A stretch of DNA of 64,000 bases from Thalassobacillus sp043497085 (GTDB taxonomy: Bacteria; Bacillota; Bacilli; Bacillales; Halobacillaceae), in NCBI GenBank assembly GCA_043497085.1, contig JBIEKI010000010.1, one strand, 5' to 3'. The notes under the pieces were generated by a model. That model searched no databases, was not told the DNA's origin, and saw only the letters and a list, made by a program, of their open reading frames with translations. The translations under genes and the position numbers were made by a program. Positions 26,801 to 35,536 of this stretch are shown piece by piece; the stretch's first letter is position 1, and the number at the start of each line of letters is the position of its first letter.

Positions 26801-27510
26801 TCTCTTAGTAATCGGAGACGGTAGCAATTCATGGCCGTCTCCCCTAATTGCTCCAGCAAGCGTGTGTTGGCTACGGCCCCGACAATAGCACCGACGCCCG
26901 GCAGCAGCTGAAGCATTTTAGCAAAATCGATGGTATCACGATATTCTAACTGCAATGTTTTCCAATCGACTTCCTGCCATTTTTCTTTCTCCTCTTCCCA
27001 ATTAGCAAGGATCCTCGCTACCTCTTTTTGATTGGCATCGCTGGAAAAAGCGAGCATGAAGACATGCAGGATATACATCCGCTCCCGATAATCCCTTACC
27101 TCAAAGCCATATATTTGACCGACGTCAAACAAAAATTTCATTTTAAGGCTGAGCAAAAGGGGGAAATCAGCCATCCCAAGCCATAATCCTCCCGCTCCTG
27201 TACCTGCGCCTTCAATGGCAGCGGTCCGCTTATACTTTTTCAATCGTTTGTGTACCATTTCTTCCCTCTCCCTGAAAGAAGCTTCTGGTGATATTTCCAC
27301 TGTATCAATATAATCGGAGCTGGTTAATGCTAGCTCAATCATTTTCCGGATACTCTCCGTCACAACATGGTGGACGCGTTCGGGTATTTTTTTATTGATT
27401 TTCTTCTGTAACTGCTTTGATGAACGCTGCAATAGTGATGATCGTTTGCTTAACGACTTCTCCCATCTTTTCGCTTCTTTAAGTACAGTCTCTTCGTAAG
27501 CTGTCAGCAT
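26797..27510 (-). CDS. ecsC: EcsC protein
   Basis: This is a 237-residue protein of the EcsC family, starting MLTAYEETVLKEAKRWEKS. Its central part has a hydrophobic, glycine-rich segment (IEGAGTGAGGLWLGMADFPLLLSLKM) and the C-terminus another (LLPGVGAIVGAVAN). Function is unknown, although ecsC is co-located with ecsAB. The ATG at 27510 follows AGGAG at eight bases and gives the B. subtilis EcsC length; longer frames run back through the terminator and ecsB. A hairpin separates it from ecsB. Confidence 0.88.
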   Translation of the reverse strand: MLTAYEETVLKEAKRWEKSLSKRSSLLQRSSKQLQKKINKKIPERVHHVVTESIRKMIELALTSSDYIDTVEISPEASFREREEMVHKRLKKYKRTAAIEGAGTGAGGLWLGMADFPLLLSLKMKFLFDVGQIYGFEVRDYRERMYILHVFMLAFSSDANQKEVARILANWEEEKEKWQEVDWKTLQLEYRDTIDFAKMLQLLPGVGAIVGAVANTRLLEQLGETAMNCYRLRLLRD

Positions 27511-27559
27511 ACGCATCACTCCTTCTGCCTCCATTCCTGGTAATGGAGACATTTTTTTC

Positions 27560-27592
27560 TTTAAAAAAGGAGCCTGATGTAAGGCCCCTTCC
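27560..27592 (-). terminator. Hairpin between ecsB and ecsC
   Basis: Read leftward, AAGGAAGGGGCC and GGCTCCTTTTTT enclose an 8-base loop (one G–T pair) and end in T residues. It immediately follows the ecsB stop, so it may cut or attenuate transcription into ecsC. Confidence 0.75.
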
Positions 27593-27593
27593 T

Positions 27594-28808
27594 TTAAGTC
27601 AATCTCGGTTTTATATAGCTTTGGGTAAACAGCCAGCTGAAAACCGCACCGCCGCCCCAGACAAGGACGAGACCGAGCAGATTCCACTGGAAAATGAACA
27701 GCAGACCGAATAAAAATGTCTGAAACAGCATCAGCATAAGCAGCCATTTCAGGACAGCCTGCTGCCTCCATTCCTGTTTCAATGGATATAAATCCATCCA
27801 GGCAATCGTGCGGTGATGGTTCCACAGCGTCATCATCTGAAAAGCACTCAAGTAAAGGAACAGAATGGCGAATGCTACCTTCACCCAGATGTTCGGCACG
27901 TAATAAATAGCCAGCCCGCCGATGACAACCAACCTGAAATACATCCCCACATAATCGCTGCTGCGAGCAAACGTAATCCGGTATAGATAATCGAACGATT
28001 CGGATTGTTTGTAAGGTACGGGCTTCACTAGCAATCTGACAAGCCAGTGGCGTTTTTTGATTGTATTTTTTAAATGCGGGACATCCGTAAACATATTGGC
28101 GATCCGGTAGAACGCCCGCATCCGCGCCTGGTCTTTTTCCACGAGGACATCCCAGACAAGGCCAGGCTTTTTCTTAGCAACTGTATAATTGTACATGGTG
28201 ACACCGAACAGCAAGACGGTGACTACCCCTGCGAACAGCAATTCACCAGCTGCGAAAAAGTAAAAGACGACGATATTGAGCGTAATACGAATCAACAGAT
28301 CCCATAGCCTGGTGTTTGCATTCCGCTCTTTCAACATCCACCAGTTGGCGAGCATATTCCAAACTTTAAAAATTAAAACCACCAGAAGCATCAATAAATA
28401 ATAATTGGTTCCCTGCTCTGGATAGCTCGCGAAATAGAGCGGACCTAATGCCGCACCCACCAGCAGCACCAAATACAATTGGACGACGTAGCTGTAATAT
28501 AAGCAGCGTTTGAAGTAGTCATCCAGCTGATGTTCTGCCGGCAGCAGAAACACAAGGTCCGGCTCCTTTAATAAAGTTCGCACCGGACTATAACTGGCAA
28601 TCAAACCAAATGCGATGCCCACAATCAAAGCGGTTGGAAAGTTTTCCGGTAAATCAGCAAGCCACTGCTGATAGTAGAAAGCCAGGGCGGAGATGAAAAA
28701 TATCATGGCGACCGCGATATGACCATTGAAAATATATCTTAAGTACCTGCCTGTTTCTTTGGTATGCTCATTGAACCGTTTCAGCCAAAACGCTTTTGCA
28801 TCAATCAT
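27594..28808 (-). CDS. ecsB: ABC transporter permease EcsB
   Basis: This 404-residue integral membrane subunit works with EcsA. At least six to eight hydrophobic segments are visible (for example residues 28–50, 55–75, 115–150 and 340–395). In B. subtilis loss of EcsAB affects secretion, competence and sporulation, through peptide clearance linked to RasP. The start overlaps the ecsA stop by eight bases, so translation is coupled. Confidence 0.9.
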   Translation of the reverse strand: MIDAKAFWLKRFNEHTKETGRYLRYIFNGHIAVAMIFFISALAFYYQQWLADLPENFPTALIVGIAFGLIASYSPVRTLLKEPDLVFLLPAEHQLDDYFKRCLYYSYVVQLYLVLLVGAALGPLYFASYPEQGTNYYLLMLLVVLIFKVWNMLANWWMLKERNANTRLWDLLIRITLNIVVFYFFAAGELLFAGVVTVLLFGVTMYNYTVAKKKPGLVWDVLVEKDQARMRAFYRIANMFTDVPHLKNTIKKRHWLVRLLVKPVPYKQSESFDYLYRITFARSSDYVGMYFRLVVIGGLAIYYVPNIWVKVAFAILFLYLSAFQMMTLWNHHRTIAWMDLYPLKQEWRQQAVLKWLLMLMLFQTFLFGLLFIFQWNLLGLVLVWGGGAVFSWLFTQSYIKPRLT

Positions 28809-29544
28809 GGCTCTCTTCCTTTGTCAATTGGACATATAAGTCATCCAGCGATGAACCCGGCATCTGGAACGATTCACGAAGCTCCTCAAGCGTTCCTTTG
28901 GCACGAATTTCACCATCATGCAAAATGACGAAACGATCGCAATATCGTTCGGCCGTCGCCAAAATGTGTGTAGACATCAATACACCCGCACCTGCCTGTT
29001 TCATTTCCTCCATCAACTGGAGATAGGACTGGATACCAAGCGGATCAAGTCCTACAAACGGTTCGTCGACAATATACAAAGATGGCTCGATCAAAAAAGC
29101 GCACATGATCATCACTTTTTGGCGCATTCCCTTGGAAAAATGGACAGGAAACCAGTTCAATTTCTTTTCCAGACGAAATTCTTTCAAAAGCGGGTCCAGC
29201 CGTTGTTTGAACTGTTGTTCTTCTATCCCATAAGCCATTGCAGTCAAATGCAGGTGTTCGTACAAAGTCAACTCATCATAAAGTATCGGCATTTCCGGAA
29301 TATAAGCCATTTGCTGGCGATAAGCTTCCGGATTATCCTCAAACCGTTGTCCGTTGACAGCTACTTGTCCTTTTTTAGCCTGCATCATCCCAATGATATG
29401 TTTGATCGTCGTACTTTTACCGGCACCATTCAAGCCAATCAGTCCGACGATTTCATTTGGATAGACATCAAAAGAAATTCCATGCAATACATTTTTATGT
29501 GTATATCCTCCATGGAGGTTATCGATATGTAATAAAGGTTTCAT
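28801..29544 (-). CDS. ecsA: ABC transporter ATPase EcsA
   Basis: This 247-residue ATP-binding subunit has Walker A GLNGAGKSTT, the signature region FSKGMRQKVMIMCAFL (a variant of LSGGQ) and Walker B SLYIVDEPFVGLDP, all intact. ATG at 29544 (MKPLLHIDNLHGGYTHKN) follows AGAGGA and equals the B. subtilis length; upstream in-frame codons lack a ribosome-binding site. It forms an operon with ecsB and diverges from hit. Confidence 0.93.
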   Translation of the reverse strand: MKPLLHIDNLHGGYTHKNVLHGISFDVYPNEIVGLIGLNGAGKSTTIKHIIGMMQAKKGQVAVNGQRFEDNPEAYRQQMAYIPEMPILYDELTLYEHLHLTAMAYGIEEQQFKQRLDPLLKEFRLEKKLNWFPVHFSKGMRQKVMIMCAFLIEPSLYIVDEPFVGLDPLGIQSYLQLMEEMKQAGAGVLMSTHILATAERYCDRFVILHDGEIRAKGTLEELRESFQMPGSSLDDLYVQLTKEESHD

Positions 29545-30045
29545 AAAACCATCCTCTCTCCATTCCAATCCTTCATTATAGAATTTTACCATTCCCCACA
29601 TCCTATGCCAAAAAATTCTTGTGCATATTTTCTCCTCTTTTCGACAAACTACGTAGTAAGGAGTGAGGCAGTACCCCGTTTCACAAGGACAATTCAACTA
29701 GTGGTTCAACCACGAAATGAGGTGTCGGTGAAAGATCATTCATGAGCCAGATTCAGATTACCCATGTAAATGAGGTGTTGACAGAAGGCTTATAAACGGT
29801 TTCCTATCCGAAATTCCGGAAGCCTTTCCAATTGAATGGCTTCCCTTTTTGAAAGTAGGCAACAAAGTTCGATCTATTAGCTTCACTCCTTTTATGGCAG
29901 AGTACCGATTTCGGTGCTCTGTTTTCTTTTTGAGGCATTTTTAGTTTAATTATATATTTTACGTCCTTTTTCCTTGTCAGATGTTTCTTACGAAAGGAAA
30001 GATTATGGTACAATACAATCAACTATTTTAAAGGGAGTGAGTGCG
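29545..30045. other. Gene-free region between ecsA and hit
   Basis: Half a kilobase without a convincing gene. It has a terminator-shaped hairpin at about 29900–29935 (AGAGTACCGA/TCGGTGCTCT, then TTTTCTTTTT) that would act on rightward transcription, and a shorter GGAAGCC…GGCTTCC inverted repeat near 29818–29846. A rightward transcript ending there would have no recognised gene, so a small RNA or gene remnant is possible. The ribosome-binding site of hit (AAGGGAG) lies at the right end. Confidence 0.4.
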
Positions 30046-30480
30046 ATGAGCCATAATGAAGATTGTATCTTTTGCAAAATCGTAGCAGGTGACATTCCTT
30101 CTGCTAAAGTATATGAGGATGAAGACGTTTATGCCTTCCTTGATATCAGCCAGGTGACGAAAGGGCATACACTCATCATTCCAAAAAAACATACAAAAAA
30201 CATTTACGAAACCGATGCAGAAACGGCAGGAAAACTTTTCACTCGCGTGCCTAAGGTTGCTGCAGCTATCAAAGAAACGTACCAGCCGATCGGGATGAAC
30301 TTGTTGAACAACAATGAGAAACCTGCCGATCAATCCGTATTCCATTTACATATCCACCTAATTCCGCGTTATGGCAAAGGGGATGGGTATCGTTCAAACT
30401 GGGAAGTGCATGCAGATGAGTACAGCCCGGAGGACCTTCAGAAAATCGCTGGAGAAATCAATCAACACTTTTCATCCTAA
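30046..30480 (+). CDS. hit: HIT-family nucleotide-binding hydrolase
   Basis: This 144-residue histidine-triad protein has DCIFCKIVAGDIPS at the N-terminus, with a CxxC typical of the zinc-containing subfamily, and the active-site triad in FHLHIHLIPR near residue 98. Family members hydrolyse nucleoside phosphoramidates or similar. ATG at 30046 follows AAGGGAG and gives the length of B. subtilis Hit. It neighbours ecsA and trpP, as expected. Confidence 0.92.
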   Translation: MSHNEDCIFCKIVAGDIPSAKVYEDEDVYAFLDISQVTKGHTLIIPKKHTKNIYETDAETAGKLFTRVPKVAAAIKETYQPIGMNLLNNNEKPADQSVFHLHIHLIPRYGKGDGYRSNWEVHADEYSPEDLQKIAGEINQHFSS

Positions 30481-30489
30481 ACAGATACT

Positions 30490-30517
30490 TTGCTGTTTGA
30501 CAATGTTTTGATATAAT
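30490..30517 (+). promoter_or_regulatory. Probable SigA promoter of trpP
   Basis: TTGCTG and TATAAT are 16 bases apart, giving a leader of about 75–80 nucleotides before the GTG start. Confidence 0.5.
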
Positions 30518-30567
30518 GTACCTATACTTTTGCAGACGGTCATGAGGACACGTTTGAAAAGTAAATT

Positions 30568-30597
30568 TAGTAGAGATTAGTTGAGAAGAGGAGAGAG
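30568..30597 (+). promoter_or_regulatory. Candidate TRAP-binding site over the trpP ribosome-binding site
   Basis: Seven (U/G)AG triplets lie at 30568, 30571, 30578, 30583, 30588, 30591 and 30595, with spacers of 0, 4, 2, 2, 0 and 1 base. The last ones form the ribosome-binding site of trpP, and another UAG occurs at 30618. In B. subtilis the tryptophan-activated TRAP protein represses trpP translation by binding such repeats over the same region. Confidence 0.65.
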
Positions 30598-30601
30598 TAA
30601 A

Positions 30602-31126
30602 GTGAATATTCGTATTTTAGTCATGCTTTCATTACTTGTTGGTATCGGTGCCGTTTTACATGCAATCATGCCGCCATTCTTTTTAGGAATGCGTCCTGAT
30701 ATGCTGTTAGCGATGATGTTTCTGGGAATCATTTTATTTCCTAAATTCAAATATGTGATGATCCTATCCCTGGCGACAGGATTCATTTCCGCACTTACAA
30801 CAACAGTACCTGGAGGTCAGATTGCGAACATTATTGATAAACCGTTGACCGCACTAGCTTTCTTCGGGTTATTCATCGCCGGGCGTAAACTTGTGAAGCA
30901 CAATATCTATGCCCCTGTATTGACAGCAGTAGGTACGATGATCAGCGGAACTGTTTTTCTCAGCATCATCCTTTTTATCATCGGTTTGATGGAGGGAAGC
31001 TTCGCTGTCATGTTTGCTACTATCGTGCTGCCAACAGCTGCGATAAATGCCATTGCAATGATGGTCATATATCCTGTAACCCAGGGAATTATGAAACGGT
31101 CACAACTAAGCGCTAGTTATCAATAA
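30602..31126 (+). CDS. trpP: Tryptophan transporter TrpP
   Basis: This is a 174-residue integral membrane protein with about five hydrophobic helices, the substrate-specific tryptophan transporter of Bacillus (YhaG). Matching blocks include LSLLVGIGAVLHAIMP, MRPDMLLAMMFLGIILFP and TTVPGGQIANIIDKP. The start is a GTG at 30602 (MNIRILVM…), giving the family length; the ribosome-binding site is embedded in the (U/G)AG repeats. It lies between hit and yhaH, as in B. subtilis. Confidence 0.9.
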   Translation: MNIRILVMLSLLVGIGAVLHAIMPPFFLGMRPDMLLAMMFLGIILFPKFKYVMILSLATGFISALTTTVPGGQIANIIDKPLTALAFFGLFIAGRKLVKHNIYAPVLTAVGTMISGTVFLSIILFIIGLMEGSFAVMFATIVLPTAAINAIAMMVIYPVTQGIMKRSQLSASYQ

Positions 31127-31134
31127 CATTCCTA

Positions 31135-31168
31135 AACCTCTGGCTGCCAGGCTGGGGGTTTTTTTACT
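31135..31168 (+). terminator. Terminator after trpP
   Basis: AACCTC and GGGGTT enclose a CTGG-CTG-CCAG hairpin and are followed by TTTTTTT. Confidence 0.7.
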
Positions 31169-31277
31169 ACTGGAAGACATATTCCCGGAAACTTTTGATA
31201 TTCTTTTAAAAAGGGTTTCATTTTTACATATATAGAGAAAATAATCACAAGAAGATGTTTTGAAAGGGGTTTTGTTC

Positions 31278-31688
31278 ATGGCAAACGGTAAATCGTTATT
31301 TTTAGGCTTCATTGTTGGAGGAGTAGCAGGTGCAGCCTACACGTTAATGAATACGAAAACATCAGGGGAAGAGTTCCGTGAAAATGCGAAAGCCAAGAGC
31401 GCGCAGCTGAAAGATACTGTCTTCAAATTGAAAGATGATGGCGTGCAATTGAAAGATCAGATTATGCAAACCTCGAAAGAAGGCGCCGAACTGATCAAAG
31501 ACCTTTCGGAAGATGTGAAATCATCCATCGAGAGCTGGAAGAAAACCGTTGAACCACATCAGAAGAACATTCAAAAGTACCTCGAGCAAATTGAAGAAAG
31601 TTTGAAAGAATTAGAAGAAAAAGCTAAATCAGAACAAAACACTTCCCGTCAAACTCCACCAATGGAAGATCCCGATAAGCAAGAATAA
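31278..31688 (+). CDS. yhaH: YtxH-domain protein YhaH
   Basis: This 136-residue protein has one N-terminal glycine/alanine-rich membrane segment (FLGFIVGGVAGAAYTLM) followed by a long charged coiled-coil region rich in Lys and Glu, the architecture of YtxH/gas-vesicle-like stress proteins. Its role is unknown. ATG at 31278 follows AAAGGGG. It is the yhaH position between trpP and the prsA region. It ends in a terminator. Confidence 0.82.
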   Translation: MANGKSLFLGFIVGGVAGAAYTLMNTKTSGEEFRENAKAKSAQLKDTVFKLKDDGVQLKDQIMQTSKEGAELIKDLSEDVKSSIESWKKTVEPHQKNIQKYLEQIEESLKELEEKAKSEQNTSRQTPPMEDPDKQE

Positions 31689-31697
31689 ATCATATGC

Positions 31698-31734
31698 AAA
31701 AAGCTCCGTTTCCTGATGGAAGCGGAGTTTTTTT
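31698..31734 (+). terminator. Terminator after yhaH
   Basis: AGCTCCGTTTCC and GGAAGCGGAGTT (one bulge) surround TGAT; a T run follows. Confidence 0.82.
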
Positions 31735-31754
31735 ACGCACGTATCAGATTTGCT

Positions 31755-32100
31755 TTGCCAGTTAAGCTCCCCTGTTGGGTCCGTTATCATGAGAGCAATG
31801 GGATGGGCGGAAAACGACTCGCTTTCCAGCTTCATCTCCTAGACACTCGCGACATAAGCAGCCCATCAACGGGAAGAAAGATCACTTCCCTTTTGCTGTT
31901 CTGCTTATGCGTGTCGTGTCCCCCAAGGCGATTACGCATTTATTTCTTTCCTGCGGGAGTTGAGTGATAGATGAGGCCCCGCAAGGCGAAGCCTGAGGAG
32001 ACTCAGCACACGCCCACGGAAAGCGAATCGTTTCCCGAAGCTCCTAAACCCCAACAATATCTCGAAATCAAGTCTTCGACTTTTCAGCCCTTAAGTTGAA
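31755..32100. repeat. Composite dispersed repeat: type A core with nested 124-bp cassette C (copy 3)
   Basis: The left flank (TTAAGCTCCC…GGGTCCGTTATCAT) resembles that of the type B copies. The core reads CGACTCGCTTTCC, then cassette C at 31828–31951, then TGCGGGAGTTGAGTGATAG and the CCTGAGGAGACTCAGC hairpin. The right flank, read in reverse (GGGCTGAAAAGTCGAAGACT), matches the left flank of the copy at 40330. Cassette C contains a ~20-bp imperfect inverted repeat, GACACTCGCGACATAAGCAG / CTGCTTATGCGTGTCGTGTC, around a GGGAA…TTCCC hairpin. Non-coding. Confidence 0.8.
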
Positions 32101-32160
32101 GAAGCTTTTTTATGAAAACAACAATAACATTTAACTGAGACCTTTATCTAAAGACATGCA

Positions 32161-32196
32161 AAAACCCCGCTCTTCAAATGAGAGCGGGGTTTTAAA
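32161..32196 (-). terminator. Terminator of the opuA operon
   Basis: AAACCCCGCTCT and AGAGCGGGGTTT form a 12-bp stem with a 7-base loop just after opuAC. Confidence 0.9.
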
Positions 32197-32203
32197 CGTT
32201 TAA

Positions 32204-33142
32204 TTACTCAGCTGGTTGAAGATCTTCGATAGAGTCGACGTCCATGTATTTCGGAACGACAAGACCGATTTTCGCACCAGTCAAGTTAGCACCAAGATCA
32301 ACAAGGTCGTCTTTATGATCTTCATATTGAGAACCATGCGTTCCAGGCAGCCATGCAGCAACCATACCATCTGCTTCACCAGATGCAACTGATTCCCACA
32401 TCGGCCCATTATCCAAAGCAGTCATGGTTACATCAAAACCTTGCTGTTCCAGGACATGACCGATGACATTAGTGGATGCAATTTCAGAGTCCCAGTTCAC
32501 ATAAACCAATTCGATTTCTTTACCATCGACTTTTTCTGCACCTTTTGTCCAGGCTTCTACTTTATCGGAATTACTTTCTACCCAATTCTTTGCAGCTTCC
32601 TCTGGAGAAGAACCTTCTTCAGAAATCTCCAGCATAACCTTTTCCATGTCGCCTGTTTCCCATTCAAATTGATCTAAAATCTTATGGGCATTCGGCATAT
32701 CTTCTTCTAAGCCTTTACGCACCATTGTTTTGATTTCTTCTTCACCACCGAATACTTCTTTCGGATCTTCAAGGTATTTCAAGTCAAACTTGGCAAACTT
32801 CCAGTGTGGTGTCCAGCCAGTCACCACGATCGGTTCCTCATTTTCATAAGCACTAGTAAGTTCTTGCGCCATTGCACCACTGGAAGAAGTTGAAACTTCC
32901 CAGCCGCTTAGGCTGTCATATTCTTCTACAGCTGATTGCGCTGCGCTGACTACTCCAGCGCCGGCTTCAATACCAGTGATGGTGTAATCCATTTCTTCAC
33001 TATAGTTAGGCGCTCCACTGTCACCGTTGTTTCCTTCATTGCTGCTGCCGCTTTCTTCTTCGCCAGATCCACAACCTGCAGCTACTAGTGATAAAGATAA
33101 ACCTGCAGCCATACCAAGGCGTTTCCAGTTTACATTAAACAT
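32204..33142 (-). CDS. opuAC: Glycine betaine-binding lipoprotein OpuAC
   Basis: This 312-residue extracellular substrate-binding lipoprotein of the OpuA osmoprotectant transporter has a signal peptide ending LVAAGC, with C24 lipidated. It is followed by an acidic, Ser/Gly-rich tether (residues 25–50) and a ProX-type OpuAC domain; VVTGWTPHWKFAKFDLKYLED and VYVNWDSEIASTNVIGHVL include tryptophans of the kind that cage betaine. The protein is very acidic, fitting a saline habitat (inference). It is the third gene of opuAA-AB-AC. Confidence 0.92.
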   Translation of the reverse strand: MFNVNWKRLGMAAGLSLSLVAAGCGSGEEESGSSNEGNNGDSGAPNYSEEMDYTITGIEAGAGVVSAAQSAVEEYDSLSGWEVSTSSSGAMAQELTSAYENEEPIVVTGWTPHWKFAKFDLKYLEDPKEVFGGEEEIKTMVRKGLEEDMPNAHKILDQFEWETGDMEKVMLEISEEGSSPEEAAKNWVESNSDKVEAWTKGAEKVDGKEIELVYVNWDSEIASTNVIGHVLEQQGFDVTMTALDNGPMWESVASGEADGMVAAWLPGTHGSQYEDHKDDLVDLGANLTGAKIGLVVPKYMDVDSIEDLQPAE

Positions 33143-33218
33143 AAAATAATCGCTCCCCTTTTAATAGTTTTTTATATGAGAAGACCAGCCGGAGCCGGCC
33201 TTATCTCCTTTTTAGACC

Positions 33219-34064
33219 TTATTGACCTTTTTGCGTATTCAAGTTTTGTGTGAAGCGATCGATGATAATCGCTAAAATGACAATTCCTAGACCGGCTACG
33301 AAACCAGTACCAACGTCTGCACGCTGCAGACCGGTAATTACCGTCTGTCCAAGTCCTTTTGCCCCGATCATGGAGGCAATGACCACCATGGAAAGTGCGA
33401 GCATGACCGTCTGGTTGATTCCAGCCATTATCGTGGTTTTGGCCATCGGCAGCTGAACTTTAAAAAGCTTCTGCATGCCGGTGGTACCAAATGAGTCGGA
33501 TGCTTCAATCAATTCTTTTGATACTTGCCGGATTCCTAAATTCGTGAATCGGACGGTCGGCGGGGTCGCAAAAATAACAGATGCAAATACACCCGGAACC
33601 ATTCCGATACTGAAAAATGCAACCGCCGGTATCAAATAAACGAATGCCGGCATCGTCTGCATGAAATCAAGCACCGGGGTGAGAATCGCCTGAACGGTCT
33701 TACTTTTGGCCATCCAAATCCCAAACGGAACCCCGATGATTACAGAAATCAGACTGGCAAATATGACCAGGGTGAATGTGTTCATAAGCTCTTCCCATAA
33801 TCCCTGATTGCTGATGAACCACAATCCGATAACGGAAAAAACCACTAAACCAAATCGTTTTCCAGAGGCAAAGAATGCCAGGACTGCAATGACGGCTATG
33901 AACAACCAAATCGGAACGGCCATAAGCAGTTCTTCCGCAAAGAATTCAATGAAGTCTCCAAAATCTTCTTTAATAAAATCAAATAAAAATTCAAATGTAT
34001 CTGTTGTCCATTCAGTGGCGTTATCAATCCACTCGGCAACAGGCAGCTTAGGAATGATTTCCAT
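33219..34064 (-). CDS. opuAB: Glycine betaine transporter permease OpuAB
   Basis: This 281-residue inner-membrane permease has an amphipathic N-terminal region, at least six hydrophobic helices, and the BPD_transp_1 EAA loop, seen as ELIEASDSFGTTGMQKLFKVQLPMA. Its start overlaps the end of opuAA by 17 bases. It forms the membrane channel of the OpuA uptake system. Confidence 0.92.
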   Translation of the reverse strand: MEIIPKLPVAEWIDNATEWTTDTFEFLFDFIKEDFGDFIEFFAEELLMAVPIWLFIAVIAVLAFFASGKRFGLVVFSVIGLWFISNQGLWEELMNTFTLVIFASLISVIIGVPFGIWMAKSKTVQAILTPVLDFMQTMPAFVYLIPAVAFFSIGMVPGVFASVIFATPPTVRFTNLGIRQVSKELIEASDSFGTTGMQKLFKVQLPMAKTTIMAGINQTVMLALSMVVIASMIGAKGLGQTVITGLQRADVGTGFVAGLGIVILAIIIDRFTQNLNTQKGQ

Positions 34065-35250
34065 TGATAGACACCTCGCTTCCTGCTAATGCAGCAATCA
34101 CAGCTCCCCTGACAATTATTCCCTTCAGCTTGTCGTCCTCTACGACAGCAATTGGAACTGGAGAGTCATGAATCATATTGAAGATTTCATGCATGGTCGT
34201 ATGCATATCTGCTTTCGGTACATCCGTATGAAGAATGTCATGCAGATCTTTCTTGTCTTGTTTCGCAGCGGCAGAAACATCATCAGCAGTTACATAGCCA
34301 TACAACTTCCGTTTTCTATCGACGACATAAATGCTGGATAACCCTTCTTTGCGCATTCTTTCTAACGCTGCCCGCGGACCGTGTTTTTCAATGTCAACGG
34401 TTTCCGGACGCTTCATGATATGCTGAGCCTCCAAGACCTTGGAGCGGTCGACATCCTCGACGAATTTCTCCACATAGTCGTTAGCTGGATTGACAAGAAT
34501 TTCTTCCGGTGTTCCGATCTGGACAATTTTACCGTCCTTCATCAAAGCGATTCGATCGCCAATCCGAAGCGCTTCATCCAGATCGTGTGTAATGAAGAGA
34601 ATTGTTTTCTTCATATTATCCTGGAGCTCCAGGAGTTCATCCTGCATTTCTTTACGGATCAATGGATCCAAAGCAGAGAATGCCTCATCCATCAGCAGTA
34701 CTTCCGGGTCATTTGCCAACGCACGAGCCAAACCGACACGCTGCTGCATCCCGCCGGATAATTGGGATGGGAATTGATGAATGTATTCTCCAAGCCCTAC
34801 CATATCCAATGATTCTTTGGCACGCTTGCTTCGCTCTTCTTTATCAATCCCTTGGACTTCCAAACCGAACTCAGCATTTTGTAAAATTGTACGATGAGGG
34901 AAAAGGGCAAACTTCTGAAAAACCATACTTAATTTTTCACGTCGTACGTTACGTAAATCCTGTTTGTTCATTTTAGCCAAGTCATCTCCATCGATCATGA
35001 CGCTTCCTTCCGTCGGTTCAATCAGACGATTGATCAGACGTACCAGCGTGGATTTACCACTCCCTGATAAACCCATAATGACGAAGATCTCTCCTTCTTC
35101 CACTTCAAACGAAGCACGGTTTACCCCTACCGTGTTTCCTGTTTTCTTCAGTATTTCTTCTTTGGATAATCCTTCATCAAGCAATTTTGTTGCATGCTTG
35201 GCATTCTTCCCAAAGATTTTTGATAAATTTTCAACTTTAATTACGGGCAC
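34048..35250 (-). CDS. opuAA: Glycine betaine transporter ATPase OpuAA
   Basis: This is a 400-residue ATP-binding subunit of OpuA. Walker A is MGLSGSGKSTL, the signature LSGGMQQRVGLARAL and Walker B VLLMDEAFSALDP. Two C-terminal CBS domains (about residues 280–395) are the ionic-strength sensor in the characterised OpuA. The start is probably GTG at 35250, because the in-frame GTG at 35259 is inside the GAGG ribosome-binding site. It is the first gene of the operon. Confidence 0.93.
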   Translation of the reverse strand: MPVIKVENLSKIFGKNAKHATKLLDEGLSKEEILKKTGNTVGVNRASFEVEEGEIFVIMGLSGSGKSTLVRLINRLIEPTEGSVMIDGDDLAKMNKQDLRNVRREKLSMVFQKFALFPHRTILQNAEFGLEVQGIDKEERSKRAKESLDMVGLGEYIHQFPSQLSGGMQQRVGLARALANDPEVLLMDEAFSALDPLIRKEMQDELLELQDNMKKTILFITHDLDEALRIGDRIALMKDGKIVQIGTPEEILVNPANDYVEKFVEDVDRSKVLEAQHIMKRPETVDIEKHGPRAALERMRKEGLSSIYVVDRKRKLYGYVTADDVSAAAKQDKKDLHDILHTDVPKADMHTTMHEIFNMIHDSPVPIAVVEDDKLKGIIVRGAVIAALAGSEVSINGNHS

Positions 35251-35380
35251 GAAATTCACCTCACTAAAACTTTTTGTCTAATTTCTATGATTATTATTGC
35301 CCATTCCTTATCTTTCACCCTACATACTGTAACGCACTTGTAATAAAAAGTACAAACAATAAACTCAGATAAAAAAGTAT

Positions 35381-35432
35381 GAAAAATACGTACAGTTTAA
35401 ACTGTATGAAATTTAAACGGGAAAATACGTAC
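35381..35432. promoter_or_regulatory. Candidate operator between opuA and the GbsR-like gene
   Basis: A perfect 16-base palindrome, TACAGTTTAAACTGTA (35391–35406), is flanked by direct copies of GAAAATACGTAC (35381–35393 with one extra A, and 35421–35432) and a third partial copy at 35451. It lies in the shared intergenic region, and binding by the adjacent regulator is the simplest reading. Confidence 0.5.
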
Positions 35433-35536
35433 TTTTCCTTTGATTTTCAAGAAAATACATGGTCATCTGCTATTTTCATTTTTTCCCACCTTAATATAAC
35501 GTGTTAATTGGTCAATATTTGAAAAAGGAGGATTTG

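Noticed and set aside
26813..26845. GGAGACGG/CCGTCTCC inverted repeat near the yhaA–ecsC junction as a terminator
   Set aside because: It lies inside the ecsC coding end and is followed by no T run on either strand; may be chance.
31716..31967. 83-codon plus-strand frame across the repeat at 31755
   Set aside because: It lies wholly within the composite repeat, lacks a ribosome-binding site, and a similar frame appears in the copy at 40511; these are repeat artefacts.
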